A DNA stretch of 64,000 nt from Thermaerobacter sp. FW80 (GTDB lineage Bacteria; Bacillota; Sulfobacillia; Thermaerobacterales; Thermaerobacteraceae), in NCBI RefSeq assembly GCF_004634385.1, contig NZ_CP037895.1, forward strand, positions 558,001 through 622,000, given 5' to 3'. This document shows, piece by piece, positions 7,727-17,849 of this stretch (positions are counted from its first letter, which is position 1; each line of letters opens with the position of its first letter). The notes beneath the pieces were generated by a model. The model was not told the origin of the DNA. It searched no databases and saw only the letters and a program-made list of their open reading frames with translations. The position numbers and the translations under genes were made by a program.

Positions 7727-10639
7727 ATGCATCCGTTCCGGCAGTACGTCAACCCCCACCTGGGCGAGCTCCTCGAACAGATCCAGATGGATAAGCGCTT
7801 CGTGCGCGGCGAGGGTTGCTGGCTCTGGGACGACGAGGGCCGGCGCTACCTGGACTTCGTCGCGGCCTACGGCGCCCTGCCCTTCGGCTTCAACCCGCCG
7901 ACGATCTGGGAAGCGCTGGAGGCGGTGCGACGCGCGGGCGAGCCGTCCTTCGTCCAGCCCTCCTTCTTGGAGGCGGCGGGCGAGTTGGCCCGGCGCCTCA
8001 TCGAGGTGGCACCCCCGGGTCTGCGTTACGTGACCTTCGCCAACAGCGGCGCCGAGGCGGTGGAGGCCGCCATCAAGCTGGCGCGGGCCGCCACCGGCCG
8101 CCAGCGGATCCTCTCCACCGAGAACGCCTTCCACGGCAAGACCCTGGGGGCCCTCTCGGCGACCCACCGCTCTGCCTACCAGGACGCCTTCTTCGCCCCG
8201 GTCGAGGGGTTCGACAGGGTGCCCTACGGGGACGCCGAGGCCCTCGAGCGCGCCCTGGCCGCCCGCCCCGGCGAGTACGCCGCCTTCCTGGTCGAGCCGA
8301 TCCAAGGCGAGGGCGGCATCGTCGTGCCGCCGCCGGGCTACCTGCGGGAGGCCCAGGCGATCTGCCGCCGTCACGGCGTGGTGTTCATCGTCGACGAGGT
8401 GCAGACCGGCCTCGGGCGCACGGGGACGCTGTTCGCCTGCCAAGCGGAGGGCGTGACGCCCGACGCCATGACCCTGGCCAAGGCCCTGGGCGGCGGGCTG
8501 GTGCCCATCGGCGCCGTGCTCTGTACGGAAGCGGTCTACAGCGAGGCGTTCGCCACCAAGCACTCCTCGACCTTCGCCGGCAACGCCCTGGCCTGCCGGG
8601 CCGGCCTGGCCGCGCTGGAGCTCTTGACCCGGGACGACCAGGCCCTGGTCCGCCACGTGGCCGAGACGGGCGAGTACCTGCGCCAGGGCTTGCTGGCCAT
8701 CCAGCGGCGCCACCCCCGGGTGATCCGGGAGGTGCGGGGCCGCGGCTTCATGCTGGGCATCCGGTTCGGCGTCACCCGCGAGACCTTCCCCGGCAACCTG
8801 CTGGGGGTCCTGGGCGAGCAAGAGCTGCTCACGCCCGTCATCGCGTCGTATCTGCTCAACGTCGAGGGGCTGCGCGTGGCGCCGACCCTCAACGGCGCCG
8901 ACGTAATCCGCATCGAGCCGCCCCTGATCGCCACCCGCGAGGAGTGCGACTACGCCCTCGAAGCCATCGAGCGGGCGGTGGCCATCATCGACCGGGACGA
9001 CACCGCCGCCCTGCTGCGCCACCTGGTCGGTCGGCGGGGTACCCCGCCGAGAGGGGGAACCGGACCGGCAGCCGGGACGGCTCCGGCCGTCGGGCGGGTG
9101 GTGACGGGTCGCTCGGCCTGGGCCGCGCCCGCGGCGGCTTCGAGCCGCAACGGCCACCCGGCTCGCGGTCCGGAGACCCCGCCGGCGCCGGGGGCATCGG
9201 ATCGCTGGATCCGCACGGGGGAACCGCTCCGCTCCGGCCCATGCCGCGCGGACGAACCGGCCGCCCCCAGCGGCGATCCCCGGGAGGGCCGCTTCGCCTT
9301 CCTGGTCCATCCCCTGGACCTGGAGAACTATGCCGAGTTCGACCCCAGCCTGGCCGCCTTCACCCGGGAGGAGCTGGCGGAGCTGGCGGGGCGGTGGAAC
9401 CACCTGCTGGAGCCCTTCCGCATCGGTCAGACGCGGGTGGTCTCCGCCACCGGGGCCACGGCCTACGGTGAGTTCTACGTGGTGCCGCGGACGGCGGACG
9501 AGCTCCTGGCCATGCCCCAGGCGGAGGCGGTCGCCGCGGTGGAGGCGGCCCTGGCGCTGGCGCGGGACGGCGGGGCGAAGATCGTCGGCCTCGGCGCGTA
9601 CACCTCGGTGGTGACGCGGGGGGGCCTGCACCTGCGCGACGCCGGCGTGGCGCTGACCACGGGCAACAGCTTCACCGTCGTGGCGGCGGTGGAGGCCATC
9701 GCCGAGGCCACCCGGCGCCTGGGGTTCCCGCTGGCGCAGGGCACCGTCGCGGTGGTCGGCGCCACGGGGGCCATCGGCCGCGCCATCGCCCTCCTGCTAG
9801 GCCCCGAGGTGCGGCGCCTGGTGCTGGTCGGCAACCCGGCCCGGCCGGAGCAGAGCCGGCGCCGGCTGCTGCGGGTGGCCGCCGACCTCTGCCGCCACGT
9901 GGTGAGCCTGGCGGCAGGCGAGCGGCCCGGCGGCGGTTCGCAGGCCCGCCGCGCATCCCCGGGCCCCGCGGGTGGCGCCCCTCCGACCCCGGCCCTGGCG
10001 CACGGCGCCGGGCGGTCCCGCGGGGAGCAGCTCCTCGCCGGCCTAGGCCCCCTGGGCCGCGCCTTGCTGGACTTCGGCGGTTGGCCCGCGCCGGAGGAGG
10101 GTCCCGATGCCTTCCTCCCCCGCCTCCAGGACTGGCTGGCGACCGGGCGTTGCCCGCTGGTGATCACGACGGACCTGGACGCGGCGCTCCCCCAGGCCGA
10201 CGTGGTGGTGACGGCCACCAGCAGCACCGCCCATCTGGTGACGCCGGCCAACGTGAAGCTCGGCGCCGTGGTGTGCGACCTCAGCCGGCCGCCCAACGTC
10301 AGCCGCGAGGTGCGGGACGCCCGGCCCGACGTGCTGGTCATCGACGGCGGCGTGGTCGAGGTGCCCGGCCGGCCGTCCATGGGATGGAACTTCGGCTTCG
10401 AGCGAGGATTGGTCTACGCCTGCATGGCCGAGACGATGATGCTGGCCCTCGAGCACCACTACGAGCACACCAGCCTGGGGGCCGACCTCAACCTGCAGAC
10501 CATCCTCTGGCTGCAGGAGCTGGCGCGCAAGCACGGCTTCCGGCTGGCGGAGCTGCGCAGCTTCGACCGGCCGCTGCGGGCCGAGGCGTGGAAGCGCGTC
10601 CTGGCAGCCCGTTCCGAACTGGGCCTGGCGGCGCGGTAG
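7727..10639 (+). CDS. class III aminotransferase fused to acyl-ACP reductase-like domain
   Basis: A 970-aa fusion. Residues about 1-425 are a fold-type I, class III PLP aminotransferase: NSGAEAVEAAIKLAR, ENAFHGKTLGALS, the cofactor motif FIVDEVQTGLGRTG and the Schiff-base Lys near 252 in LAKALGGG. A Pro/Gly/Ala-rich linker (about 435-520) follows, containing ADEPAAP. Residues about 523-970 resemble cyanobacterial-type long-chain acyl-ACP reductase: LVHPLDLENY, GLGAYTSVVTRGG, TTGNSFTVVAAV, the nucleotide motif VVGATGAIGRA near 677, a Cys near 850 in VVCDLSRPPN, and CMAETMMLALE with KHGF near the end. The natural inference is reduction of an acyl thioester to an aldehyde followed by, or reversed from, transamination; the true substrate is unknown. 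The ATG follows GGAGGG. Confidence 0.82.
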   Translation: MHPFRQYVNPHLGELLEQIQMDKRFVRGEGCWLWDDEGRRYLDFVAAYGALPFGFNPPTIWEALEAVRRAGEPSFVQPSFLEAAGELARRLIEVAPPGLRYVTFANSGAEAVEAAIKLARAATGRQRILSTENAFHGKTLGALSATHRSAYQDAFFAPVEGFDRVPYGDAEALERALAARPGEYAAFLVEPIQGEGGIVVPPPGYLREAQAICRRHGVVFIVDEVQTGLGRTGTLFACQAEGVTPDAMTLAKALGGGLVPIGAVLCTEAVYSEAFATKHSSTFAGNALACRAGLAALELLTRDDQALVRHVAETGEYLRQGLLAIQRRHPRVIREVRGRGFMLGIRFGVTRETFPGNLLGVLGEQELLTPVIASYLLNVEGLRVAPTLNGADVIRIEPPLIATREECDYALEAIERAVAIIDRDDTAALLRHLVGRRGTPPRGGTGPAAGTAPAVGRVVTGRSAWAAPAAASSRNGHPARGPETPPAPGASDRWIRTGEPLRSGPCRADEPAAPSGDPREGRFAFLVHPLDLENYAEFDPSLAAFTREELAELAGRWNHLLEPFRIGQTRVVSATGATAYGEFYVVPRTADELLAMPQAEAVAAVEAALALARDGGAKIVGLGAYTSVVTRGGLHLRDAGVALTTGNSFTVVAAVEAIAEATRRLGFPLAQGTVAVVGATGAIGRAIALLLGPEVRRLVLVGNPARPEQSRRRLLRVAADLCRHVVSLAAGERPGGGSQARRASPGPAGGAPPTPALAHGAGRSRGEQLLAGLGPLGRALLDFGGWPAPEEGPDAFLPRLQDWLATGRCPLVITTDLDAALPQADVVVTATSSTAHLVTPANVKLGAVVCDLSRPPNVSREVRDARPDVLVIDGGVVEVPGRPSMGWNFGFERGLVYACMAETMMLALEHHYEHTSLGADLNLQTILWLQELARKHGFRLAELRSFDRPLRAEAWKRVLAARSELGLAAR

Positions 10640-10672
10640 CCGTCACCCGCGGTCGCCGTCGCCGGGGACGGT

Positions 10673-10713
10673 GCTGGCCCGAGCCGGGGCCGACGGCCCC
10701 GGGTCGGGCCAGC
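10673..10713. terminator. bidirectional hairpin between convergent genes
   Basis: GCTGGCCCGA and CCGGGGCC pair with GGCCCCGG and TCGGGCCAGC around a GAC loop, giving about 18 base pairs with one mismatch. It lies between the fusion gene (plus) and the MBL-fold gene (minus). There is no T-run, as for other hairpins in this window. Confidence 0.6.
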
Positions 10714-10802
10714 CCCCGCACGGCCGCCCTGAGCAGCCTGAGGGAACGCGGCCTGGGTGCGCGGCCTGGGTGAAAGCGTCCGGGCTCGGCGATGGATCGA
10801 CC

Positions 10803-11894
10803 TCAGGCCCGGCGATAGACGATGACCGCCCGTTGCGGGGCGGACCGGCTGAGCCCCGGCGCCTGCCCCGGGTCGGCCGCCGCGACCGCCGGGGGGATCG
10901 CGTCCGTCCCGGGGGTCCGGGTCCGTTCCCTCCACGTCGCCTGCAGTCGCCCCCGCCGCACCATGTAGTCCAGGTGGGCGACGGTCTCCCCCAACGCGAA
11001 CTCCACGTTGGCCGGCGTGTCCATGACGCGCCCGAACAGCTCCGTCGCCACCTGCCAGGCAGTCACCTCGCCGCCCCGGTCCACGATGGCCTCGATCGCC
11101 TCCAACCGGCGCCGATGGTGCTCCTCCAGCTCGGCGCAGCGGGCGGCCAGATCCGTGAAGGGCGCCCGGTGCCCGGGAAGGACCAGCCGTGCCGGGAGCC
11201 GCGCCACGCGCCGGAGCGACTCCAGGTAGCGCCCCAGCGGGTCGGGCGCCGCCTGGGGCCCCGCGGAGATGTTGGGAGAGATGCCGGGGAGGACCATGTC
11301 GTCCGCCAGCAGCCAGCCTTCCTCGGGTTGCCAGAGGACCACCAAGCCGTCGGTGTGGCCCGGCGCCCAGACCACCTCCCACCGCCGTCCTCCCAGCGGC
11401 AACGCCTCGCCCGGCCGGATCGGCGTCGGCCGCGGCGGCGGGGCGACCCAGTCCAGCACCTTGCGACGTCGCGCCGTCAGCGTGGGGCCGAGTTCGTCCG
11501 GGACACCGTGGCGGTCCGCGAAGGCGGCGTAGCCGTCCAGGGCCGCCGGTTGCCAGACCCGCCGGGCCACGTCGATCTCCCGTTCGTGCATGTAGACCGG
11601 TGCGCCCGTCAGCGTCTGGAGCCATCCCGCCGCGCCGAGGTGGTCGGGATGGAAGTGGGTGACCACGATGGCCTCCACGTCCCGGGGGGCGATCCCCAAC
11701 TGTCGGAACGCCTGGTGCCAGGCGGCCTCCGCCTCGGGCGTGTGGAAGCCGGCGTCGACCAGCGTCCAACCGCCGGGGCCGCGCAGGGCGTAGGCGTTGA
11801 CGTCCCGAAGCGGGGCGGGGATGGGGATGGCGATCCGGTAGACCCCCGGCACGACCTCCTCGACGGCGATGGGTACATCCGACGGCGCGGGCAT
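10803..11894 (-). CDS. MBL-fold metallo-hydrolase
   Basis: Metallo-beta-lactamase-fold hydrolase of 363 aa. The di-metal motif THFHPDHLG stands near residue 80, with further ligands in the GHTDGLV and PGHRAPF segments. A C-terminal winged-helix-like tail (about 255-330) contains HLDYMVRRGRLQ, as in the LACTB2-like group of MBL proteins. The ATG at 11894 follows AAGGGAG. The natural substrate cannot be told from sequence; hydrolysis of a thioester or ester is possible. The gene is next to a zinc alcohol dehydrogenase on the same strand, separated by 185 bases, so they may be co-transcribed. Confidence 0.85.
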   Translation of the reverse strand: MPAPSDVPIAVEEVVPGVYRIAIPIPAPLRDVNAYALRGPGGWTLVDAGFHTPEAEAAWHQAFRQLGIAPRDVEAIVVTHFHPDHLGAAGWLQTLTGAPVYMHEREIDVARRVWQPAALDGYAAFADRHGVPDELGPTLTARRRKVLDWVAPPPRPTPIRPGEALPLGGRRWEVVWAPGHTDGLVVLWQPEEGWLLADDMVLPGISPNISAGPQAAPDPLGRYLESLRRVARLPARLVLPGHRAPFTDLAARCAELEEHHRRRLEAIEAIVDRGGEVTAWQVATELFGRVMDTPANVEFALGETVAHLDYMVRRGRLQATWRERTRTPGTDAIPPAVAAADPGQAPGLSRSAPQRAVIVYRRA

Positions 11895-12079
11895 CGCGAC
11901 CGACTCCCTTCGTGGACCGCGGACCGGCGGGGCCGCCCCGACGCGCTCGGGCAGCCCACGACGCCTGAATCCGCAGGGACCCATGGATCCCGCGTAGCGC
12001 GACGGGCCGCCGGCCGACATCGCGAACCTGGCGCGCCGCGGCCGGCCCGCCAGCGCCTGGGCGGATGTTCGACGACGGA

Positions 12080-13243
12080 TCACGGCTGCCTCCCCGCATG
12101 CGGCCGCCTGCGCGGCGCCTCGCCCACCACCAGCACCGCCGCGCCGTTCACCCGGCTCTCCTTGACGTCGGCCAAGGCACGGTTCGCCTGGTCGAACGGA
12201 TACCGCTGCACCGCCACCTGCAGCGGGAGCGCAGCCGCCAGCGCCATGAACTCCTCGGCGTCGCGCCGGGTGACGTGGGCCACGGATCGCAGCACCCGCT
12301 CGCCGTGGAGCAACCGGTACGGGAAGGACGGGATGTCCGACATGTGGACGGCGTTGATCACCACCGTCCCGCCGGGCCGCACGGCGCGCAGCGCCAGGGG
12401 GACCAGCTCCCCGGCAGGGGCGAACACGATGGCCCGATCGCAGGGGAGGGGGATCTCGGCTCGGGCCGGGGTCGGATGGGTCCTGCCGTTGGCGGCGGCG
12501 CCCCCGAGCCCGGGTTCGGATGGCCCGTCCCCCGCGGCGGCCGGCGTGCCCGGGACGGCCGGTTCGTCCCGGCGTAGCACCTCCGCGCCGCCCGCCCAGG
12601 CGGCGCCCAGCCGGCGGGCCAACTCCCGGTGGGCCGGGCTGCGGGTGAAGACCACCACCTGGCAACCCTGGTGCCGGGCCACCTGGAGGACGAGGTGCGC
12701 CGAGGAGCCGAAGCCGAACAGGGCCAGCCGCTCCCCGGCCCGCAAGCCGCTCAGCCGCAAGGCACGGTAACCGATGACGCCGGCGCACAGCAGCGGCGCC
12801 GCGGTGGCGTCGTCGAAGGCGGGCGGGACGGGCACGGTGTACGCGGCCGGCACCACCATCGCCTCGGCGTAACCGCCCGGGACGTGCAGCCCGGTGAAGC
12901 GGGCGTGGGGGCACAGGTTCTCCTCGCCCCGCCGGCACGCCTCGCAGCGCCCGCACGCCTGGTGCAGCCAGTAGGCGCCGCGCCGCTCCCCGGGCCGGAT
13001 GCCCTCGACACCGGGACCCACGGCATCGACGACCCCCACCACCTGGTGGCCGGGGGTCACCGGGTATTCCGGCGGAACCAGATCGCCTTCGGCGATGTGG
13101 ACGTCCGTCAGGCACACGCCGCAGGCCCGCACCCGCAGGCGGATCTCCCCCGGTCCCGGTTCGGGCTCGTCCACCTCCGAGAGGCGCAGGGGAGCCGTGC
13201 GGGCATCGGCGGGCCGCATCAGCTGCCAGGCCTTCATCGCCAT
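12080..13243 (-). CDS. zinc-dependent alcohol dehydrogenase family protein
   Basis: Medium-chain dehydrogenase of 387 aa. The catalytic zinc site is suggested by GVCLTDVH and PGHQVVGVV, and the structural zinc by the four-Cys loop CGRCEACRRGEENLC. A glycine-rich nucleotide-binding motif is seen in LALFGFGSSAHLVLQVAR. An extra segment of about 45 residues, Ala/Pro/Gly-rich and containing RRDEPAVPG (13-mer at 12557-12569), interrupts the cofactor-binding domain before CDRAIVFAPAGEL. The ATG at 13243 follows GAGGAGGGG. It probably oxidises alcohols or reduces aldehydes with NAD(P); its substrate is not evident. Confidence 0.85.
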   Translation of the reverse strand: MAMKAWQLMRPADARTAPLRLSEVDEPEPGPGEIRLRVRACGVCLTDVHIAEGDLVPPEYPVTPGHQVVGVVDAVGPGVEGIRPGERRGAYWLHQACGRCEACRRGEENLCPHARFTGLHVPGGYAEAMVVPAAYTVPVPPAFDDATAAPLLCAGVIGYRALRLSGLRAGERLALFGFGSSAHLVLQVARHQGCQVVVFTRSPAHRELARRLGAAWAGGAEVLRRDEPAVPGTPAAAGDGPSEPGLGGAAANGRTHPTPARAEIPLPCDRAIVFAPAGELVPLALRAVRPGGTVVINAVHMSDIPSFPYRLLHGERVLRSVAHVTRRDAEEFMALAAALPLQVAVQRYPFDQANRALADVKESRVNGAAVLVVGEAPRRRPHAGRQP

Positions 13244-13349
13244 CGCGTCCCACCCCTCCTCGCCCCTTGCCGATGTCTCCTCCCGCCGCGGCCCGCGGCC
13301 AGGCCCGCGGGCCGCGGCGGGGGCAGGCACCAGAGCATCTCTCTACGGG

Positions 13350-13420
13350 TCCGACAGCGCGCCGGGAGTCCGACAGCGTGCTGCGGCTCCCGCAGCGTGC
13401 TGCGGTCCGGCAGCGCAACC
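13350..13420. repeat. four imperfect 19-base tandem repeats
   Basis: Units beginning TCCGACAGCG at about 13350, TCCGACAGCGTGCTG at about 13369, TCCCGCAGCGTGCTG at about 13388 and TCCGGCAGCG at about 13406 follow one another at 18-19-base spacing. They lie between the divergent alcohol dehydrogenase (minus) and GNAT (plus) genes, upstream of both. The rest of the 13244-13680 gap holds the promoter at 13610-13638 and no gene that I can support. Confidence 0.55.
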
Positions 13421-13609
13421 CCTCCGTCCTGTTTTCCCCTCTTCGTCGAACGGCCCCTTCCAGGACATCCCCGCCCCCCAACGCCCCACCCCAGCAGCCC
13501 ACCCGGCCCCATCGCTGGGACCCGTCGGTCCCGCCCGTCGCACGCGGGCCCGGGGCCCCGGTGGGTGCCGCTCGCCGACCCACAGGCGGATCGGCGCGGC
13601 TCGGCAGCG

Positions 13610-13638
13610 TTGCCACCTCCCCGCAGCCGTGGGATACT
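13610..13638 (+). promoter_or_regulatory. sigma-A type promoter of the GNAT gene
   Basis: TTGCCA (13610-13615) and GATACT (13633-13638) are separated by 17 bases, close to the consensus. The predicted leader before the GTG at 13681 is about 36 bases and contains GGAGCGGGAGG. Confidence 0.65.
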
Positions 13639-13680
13639 GGCGTCGCATCGCGGGATTGGGGGAGCGGGAGGGTTTCGGCG

Positions 13681-14145
13681 GTGGAACCAGGACCCGGCGT
13701 CGAATACCGGCAGTTCGAGGGCCTCCCCGACGGCAAGGTCCTCGCCGATCTTCTGCGGCTGCACGAGCTCGTCTTCGGCGCTGGCGAAGCGGATCGCATG
13801 CTCCGCGAAGCGCGCAACCGGCACCGCCTTCTGACGCTGGTGGCGCTGGCGGGACAGCAGGTGGTGGGCTACAAGATCGGCTACGAGCGGAAACCCGGTC
13901 ACTTCTACAGCTGGGTGGGGGCGGTGGCGCCCGGCTTTCGCCGGCGGGGAATCGCCAGCGAGCTCATGCGCCGCCAGCACGCGTGGTGTCGCGAGCAGGG
14001 CTACGGTACCATCCGCACCGCCACGAAGAACAAGTGGCGCGACATGCTGATCCTCAACCTGCGCCACGGATTCGACATCATCGGCGTCTACGTGGACCAG
14101 CAGGGCGAGCCCAAGCTGATCCTGGAGAAGCGGCTACCCCGTTGA
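13681..14145 (+). CDS. GNAT family N-acetyltransferase
   Basis: Acetyl-CoA-dependent acyltransferase of 154 aa. The acetyl-CoA-binding motif is seen in VGAVAPGFRRRGIASELMRRQ (about 80-100), where the R-R-G-I-A core binds the pyrophosphate. The C-terminal IIGVYVDQQGEPKLILEKRL ends the fold. The start is a GTG directly after GGAGCGGGAGGG. The acceptor substrate is unknown. The gene stands alone with its own promoter and ends at a strong hairpin. Confidence 0.82.
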   Translation: MEPGPGVEYRQFEGLPDGKVLADLLRLHELVFGAGEADRMLREARNRHRLLTLVALAGQQVVGYKIGYERKPGHFYSWVGAVAPGFRRRGIASELMRRQHAWCREQGYGTIRTATKNKWRDMLILNLRHGFDIIGVYVDQQGEPKLILEKRLPR

Positions 14146-14155
14146 AGGGCCGGGA

Positions 14156-14196
14156 AGCCATTCGGGGGGCGCCCACAGGGCGCCCCCCGACTGGCT
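14156..14196. terminator. bidirectional hairpin between GNAT gene and rpoD
   Basis: CGGGGGGCGCCC pairs with GGGCGCCCCCCG around ACA, extended outward by AGCCA/TGGCT past a two-base mismatch. It lies between convergent genes and can terminate both. There is no obvious T-run. Confidence 0.65.
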
Positions 14197-14286
14197 GCGT
14201 GTGCGCTCCCCCTACCCGGCTGCCGGTGCGGCGATGCGGCGGCGACGCCTCCCGGCGCAGGGGGCCGGGGTGGGCATCGCGCCGCC

Positions 14287-15588
<1,302 letters not shown>

Positions 15589-15719
15589 CGGACTTCCCCC
15601 CTTTCCGCCGTGGCCCCATCCGACACCGTGGGGCGTTGGCCGCATGACTCGGGTCAGAAAAGGATTCGCCGGTCCCCGTCCCTTCCGGTACTGGACCGGC
15701 GAGGGCGATGGCGGCGGGT

Positions 15720-17702
15720 TCATCCCCCCGCCCGACCCTTCAGCTGCGCCGAGAGCAGCTGAAACCGTGCCACCAGCTCGACAGGTACGGCCTGGCCGCT
15801 CGCCTCCAGCTGGGCGATGCGGCGCTGGATTCTCCATAGGCTATGTCGCTTCAAGGTTTTGATATAATCTTCTAAAATCCTCTCCATCCCACCGGGCTCG
15901 TCCGGCCCGGGTGCGGGCCGTTGCATCAGGCTGGCCAGCACGGCGATGGCCTGCTCGACCACCCGCCTGTCGGGTGGAGGAACCAGCGCATCGCCGGGCG
16001 TGACCGCAGCGACCCGATCTTTCCTTGATTCATCACCGGCATCGGGTTTTCCTTCTTCCCTCGCCGTCGGGGCCACGCCGGCCGCATCCGCCGGCCGCTC
16101 CCGGGCCGCCGCGGCCAAGGCGTGCAGCCTCGACAAGAGGCGACCCGGATCGGACGCCTGCGCTTGCCCCGCCAGCTCGAAGAGCAACCGGTGGGCCGGT
16201 GTCACCCAATCCCCCGGTTCGAGACGCGAGGCGACGAACTCCCGCCACTCGGGGTGGAAGAGGCTGACGGACAGCAAGCCCCGCTCGGCCCGGACCACGC
16301 CGGCAGGGATCCCCTCCGCCGGGACCCGACGGTTAGTATGCCGGCCCGCCTGGACGTTATTCCCACCGGTGCGTCCGCCCGCCCAGGGGGACGCACGGCG
16401 CCGGATGCGGACCGACCGTCGCACCTCCTGCCACAGGACCCCCTCCTCGAGGCCCAGGGCGACGGCGTAGCGCCGCACGTACTCGGCGCGTTCCACGGGG
16501 TGCCGCACCCGCGCCAGCCAGGGCGCCAGGGCGGAGGCCGCCTCGGCGCGTCCCCGCGGCGTGGCGGTGTCGAACTCCGCCATGATCTGCCGGAACCGGT
16601 ACTCCACCACCGGCACGGCGGCGTCCAGCAGCCGCCGGAGCGCATCCGGTCCCTCGCGCCGCACCACCTCGTCCGGATCGCGACCGGGCGGCAGTTGAGC
16701 GACGCGGACGTCCACCCCGGCGTCGGCGAAGAGCTCGAGGCCGCGCAGGGTGGCCCGCTGGCCCGCGGCGTCGGCGTCGTAGGCGATGATCACCTGCTCG
16801 ACGTACCGCGCCAGCAGCTCCACCTGTTCCGCGCTCAGCGAGGTACCCAGGGAGGCCACCGCCGCGTAGCCCACGCCGGCCCGGTCGACGGCGATGGCGT
16901 CCAGGTAGCCCTCGACCACCACCGCCGTCCCCGTCTCCCGCAGCCGCGGCCGCGCCCAGTCGAGCCCGTACCACAGGCGGCGCTTGTTGAAGACCGGCGT
17001 CTCCGGCGAGTTCAGGTACTTGGGCTCCTGCCCATCCAGGGAACGCCCGCCGAACCCGACCACCCGGCCCCGCGGATCGCTGATGGGGAACATCAGCCGA
17101 TGGCGAAAGCGGTCGTAGTACCCGCCGCCCGGCCGCGCCTGGGCGAGACCCGCCTCGACCAGCAGGGCGGGCGGCACCCCGCGCTCCTGCAGGGCCCGCA
17201 CCAGCCCGTCCCAGCCGGCGGGCGCGTACCCCAGGCCGTAACGGTCCCACAGGGCCGGCGGCAGGCCGCGTTCCTCCAGATGGCGCCGGGCGGCCTCGCC
17301 GCCGGGCGACCGCAGCGCCTGACGGAAGAACGCATCCGCCAGGCGCAGCACCCGCAGCAGCTGCTCCTGGCGGTCCCGCAGCCTACGCTGGGCGGGCGAC
17401 AGCGGCCGCTCGGGCAGGGGCACGCCGGCGCGGCGCGCCAGTTCGGCCACCGCTTCGGGGAAGGTCCAGCCCTCCTTCTTCATCACGAAGGTGAAGACGT
17501 CGCCGCCCACCTGGCAACCGAAGCAGTAGAACATCTGCTTGGCGGGCGACACGGTGAAGGAGGGCGTGCGCTCCTGGTGGAACGGGCAGAGGGCCACGTA
17601 CTCGCGGCCCGCCCGGCGCAAGGGCACGTACTCGCCGATCACCTCGACGATGTCGAGGCGCTGGCGGATCTCGTCGACGATCCGCTCGTCCAGGCGGTAC
17701 AA
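15720..17702 (-). CDS. dnaG: DNA primase
   Basis: Primase for lagging-strand synthesis, about 660 aa. The N-terminal CHC2 zinc finger shows CPFH near residue 37 and CFGC about 20 residues later. The central TOPRIM domain contains [16 protein letters not shown] and the acidic motif [13 protein letters not shown]. The C-terminal third, which binds DnaB helicase in the family, is poorly conserved. I favour the TTG at 17702 ([11 protein letters not shown]) because GGGGAGGG stands seven bases before it. The GTG at 17759 has only AT-rich sequence upstream and no ribosome site. Confidence 0.95.
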   Translation of the reverse strand: MYRLDERIVDEIRQRLDIVEVIGEYVPLRRAGREYVALCPFHQERTPSFTVSPAKQMFYCFGCQVGGDVFTFVMKKEGWTFPEAVAELARRAGVPLPERPLSPAQRRLRDRQEQLLRVLRLADAFFRQALRSPGGEAARRHLEERGLPPALWDRYGLGYAPAGWDGLVRALQERGVPPALLVEAGLAQARPGGGYYDRFRHRLMFPISDPRGRVVGFGGRSLDGQEPKYLNSPETPVFNKRRLWYGLDWARPRLRETGTAVVVEGYLDAIAVDRAGVGYAAVASLGTSLSAEQVELLARYVEQVIIAYDADAAGQRATLRGLELFADAGVDVRVAQLPPGRDPDEVVRREGPDALRRLLDAAVPVVEYRFRQIMAEFDTATPRGRAEAASALAPWLARVRHPVERAEYVRRYAVALGLEEGVLWQEVRRSVRIRRRASPWAGGRTGGNNVQAGRHTNRRVPAEGIPAGVVRAERGLLSVSLFHPEWREFVASRLEPGDWVTPAHRLLFELAGQAQASDPGRLLSRLHALAAAARERPADAAGVAPTAREEGKPDAGDESRKDRVAAVTPGDALVPPPDRRVVEQAIAVLASLMQRPAPGPDEPGGMERILEDYIKTLKRHSLWRIQRRIAQLEASGQAVPVELVARFQLLSAQLKGRAGG

Positions 17703-17759
17703 GCCGCGACCCTCCCCGTCCCGTTCCCCTTCGCGCCGGATCGCCGGCTTCCTGCCCAC

Positions 17760-17785
17760 GATCTATTTTAATAACAAATCTTAAT
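17760..17785 (-). promoter_or_regulatory. AT-rich promoter-like block before dnaG
   Basis: A 26-base block composed almost wholly of A and T stands out in this G+C-rich sequence immediately upstream of dnaG. On the minus strand it offers TTATTA and TAAAAT/TAGATC hexamers, but no pair has both good spacing and good match, so the exact boxes are unresolved. Confidence 0.4.
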
Positions 17786-17849
17786 AAGGGCGGCAGGGCC
17801 TGTAAGACGTGGCGGAAGCCGCGACCCCGCCGGACCGCGGCAGGCGCCG

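Noticed and set aside
17757-17759. GTG at 17759 as the dnaG start
   Set aside because: No ribosome site precedes it; the TTG at 17702 has GGGGAGGG at good distance and fits the usual DnaG length.
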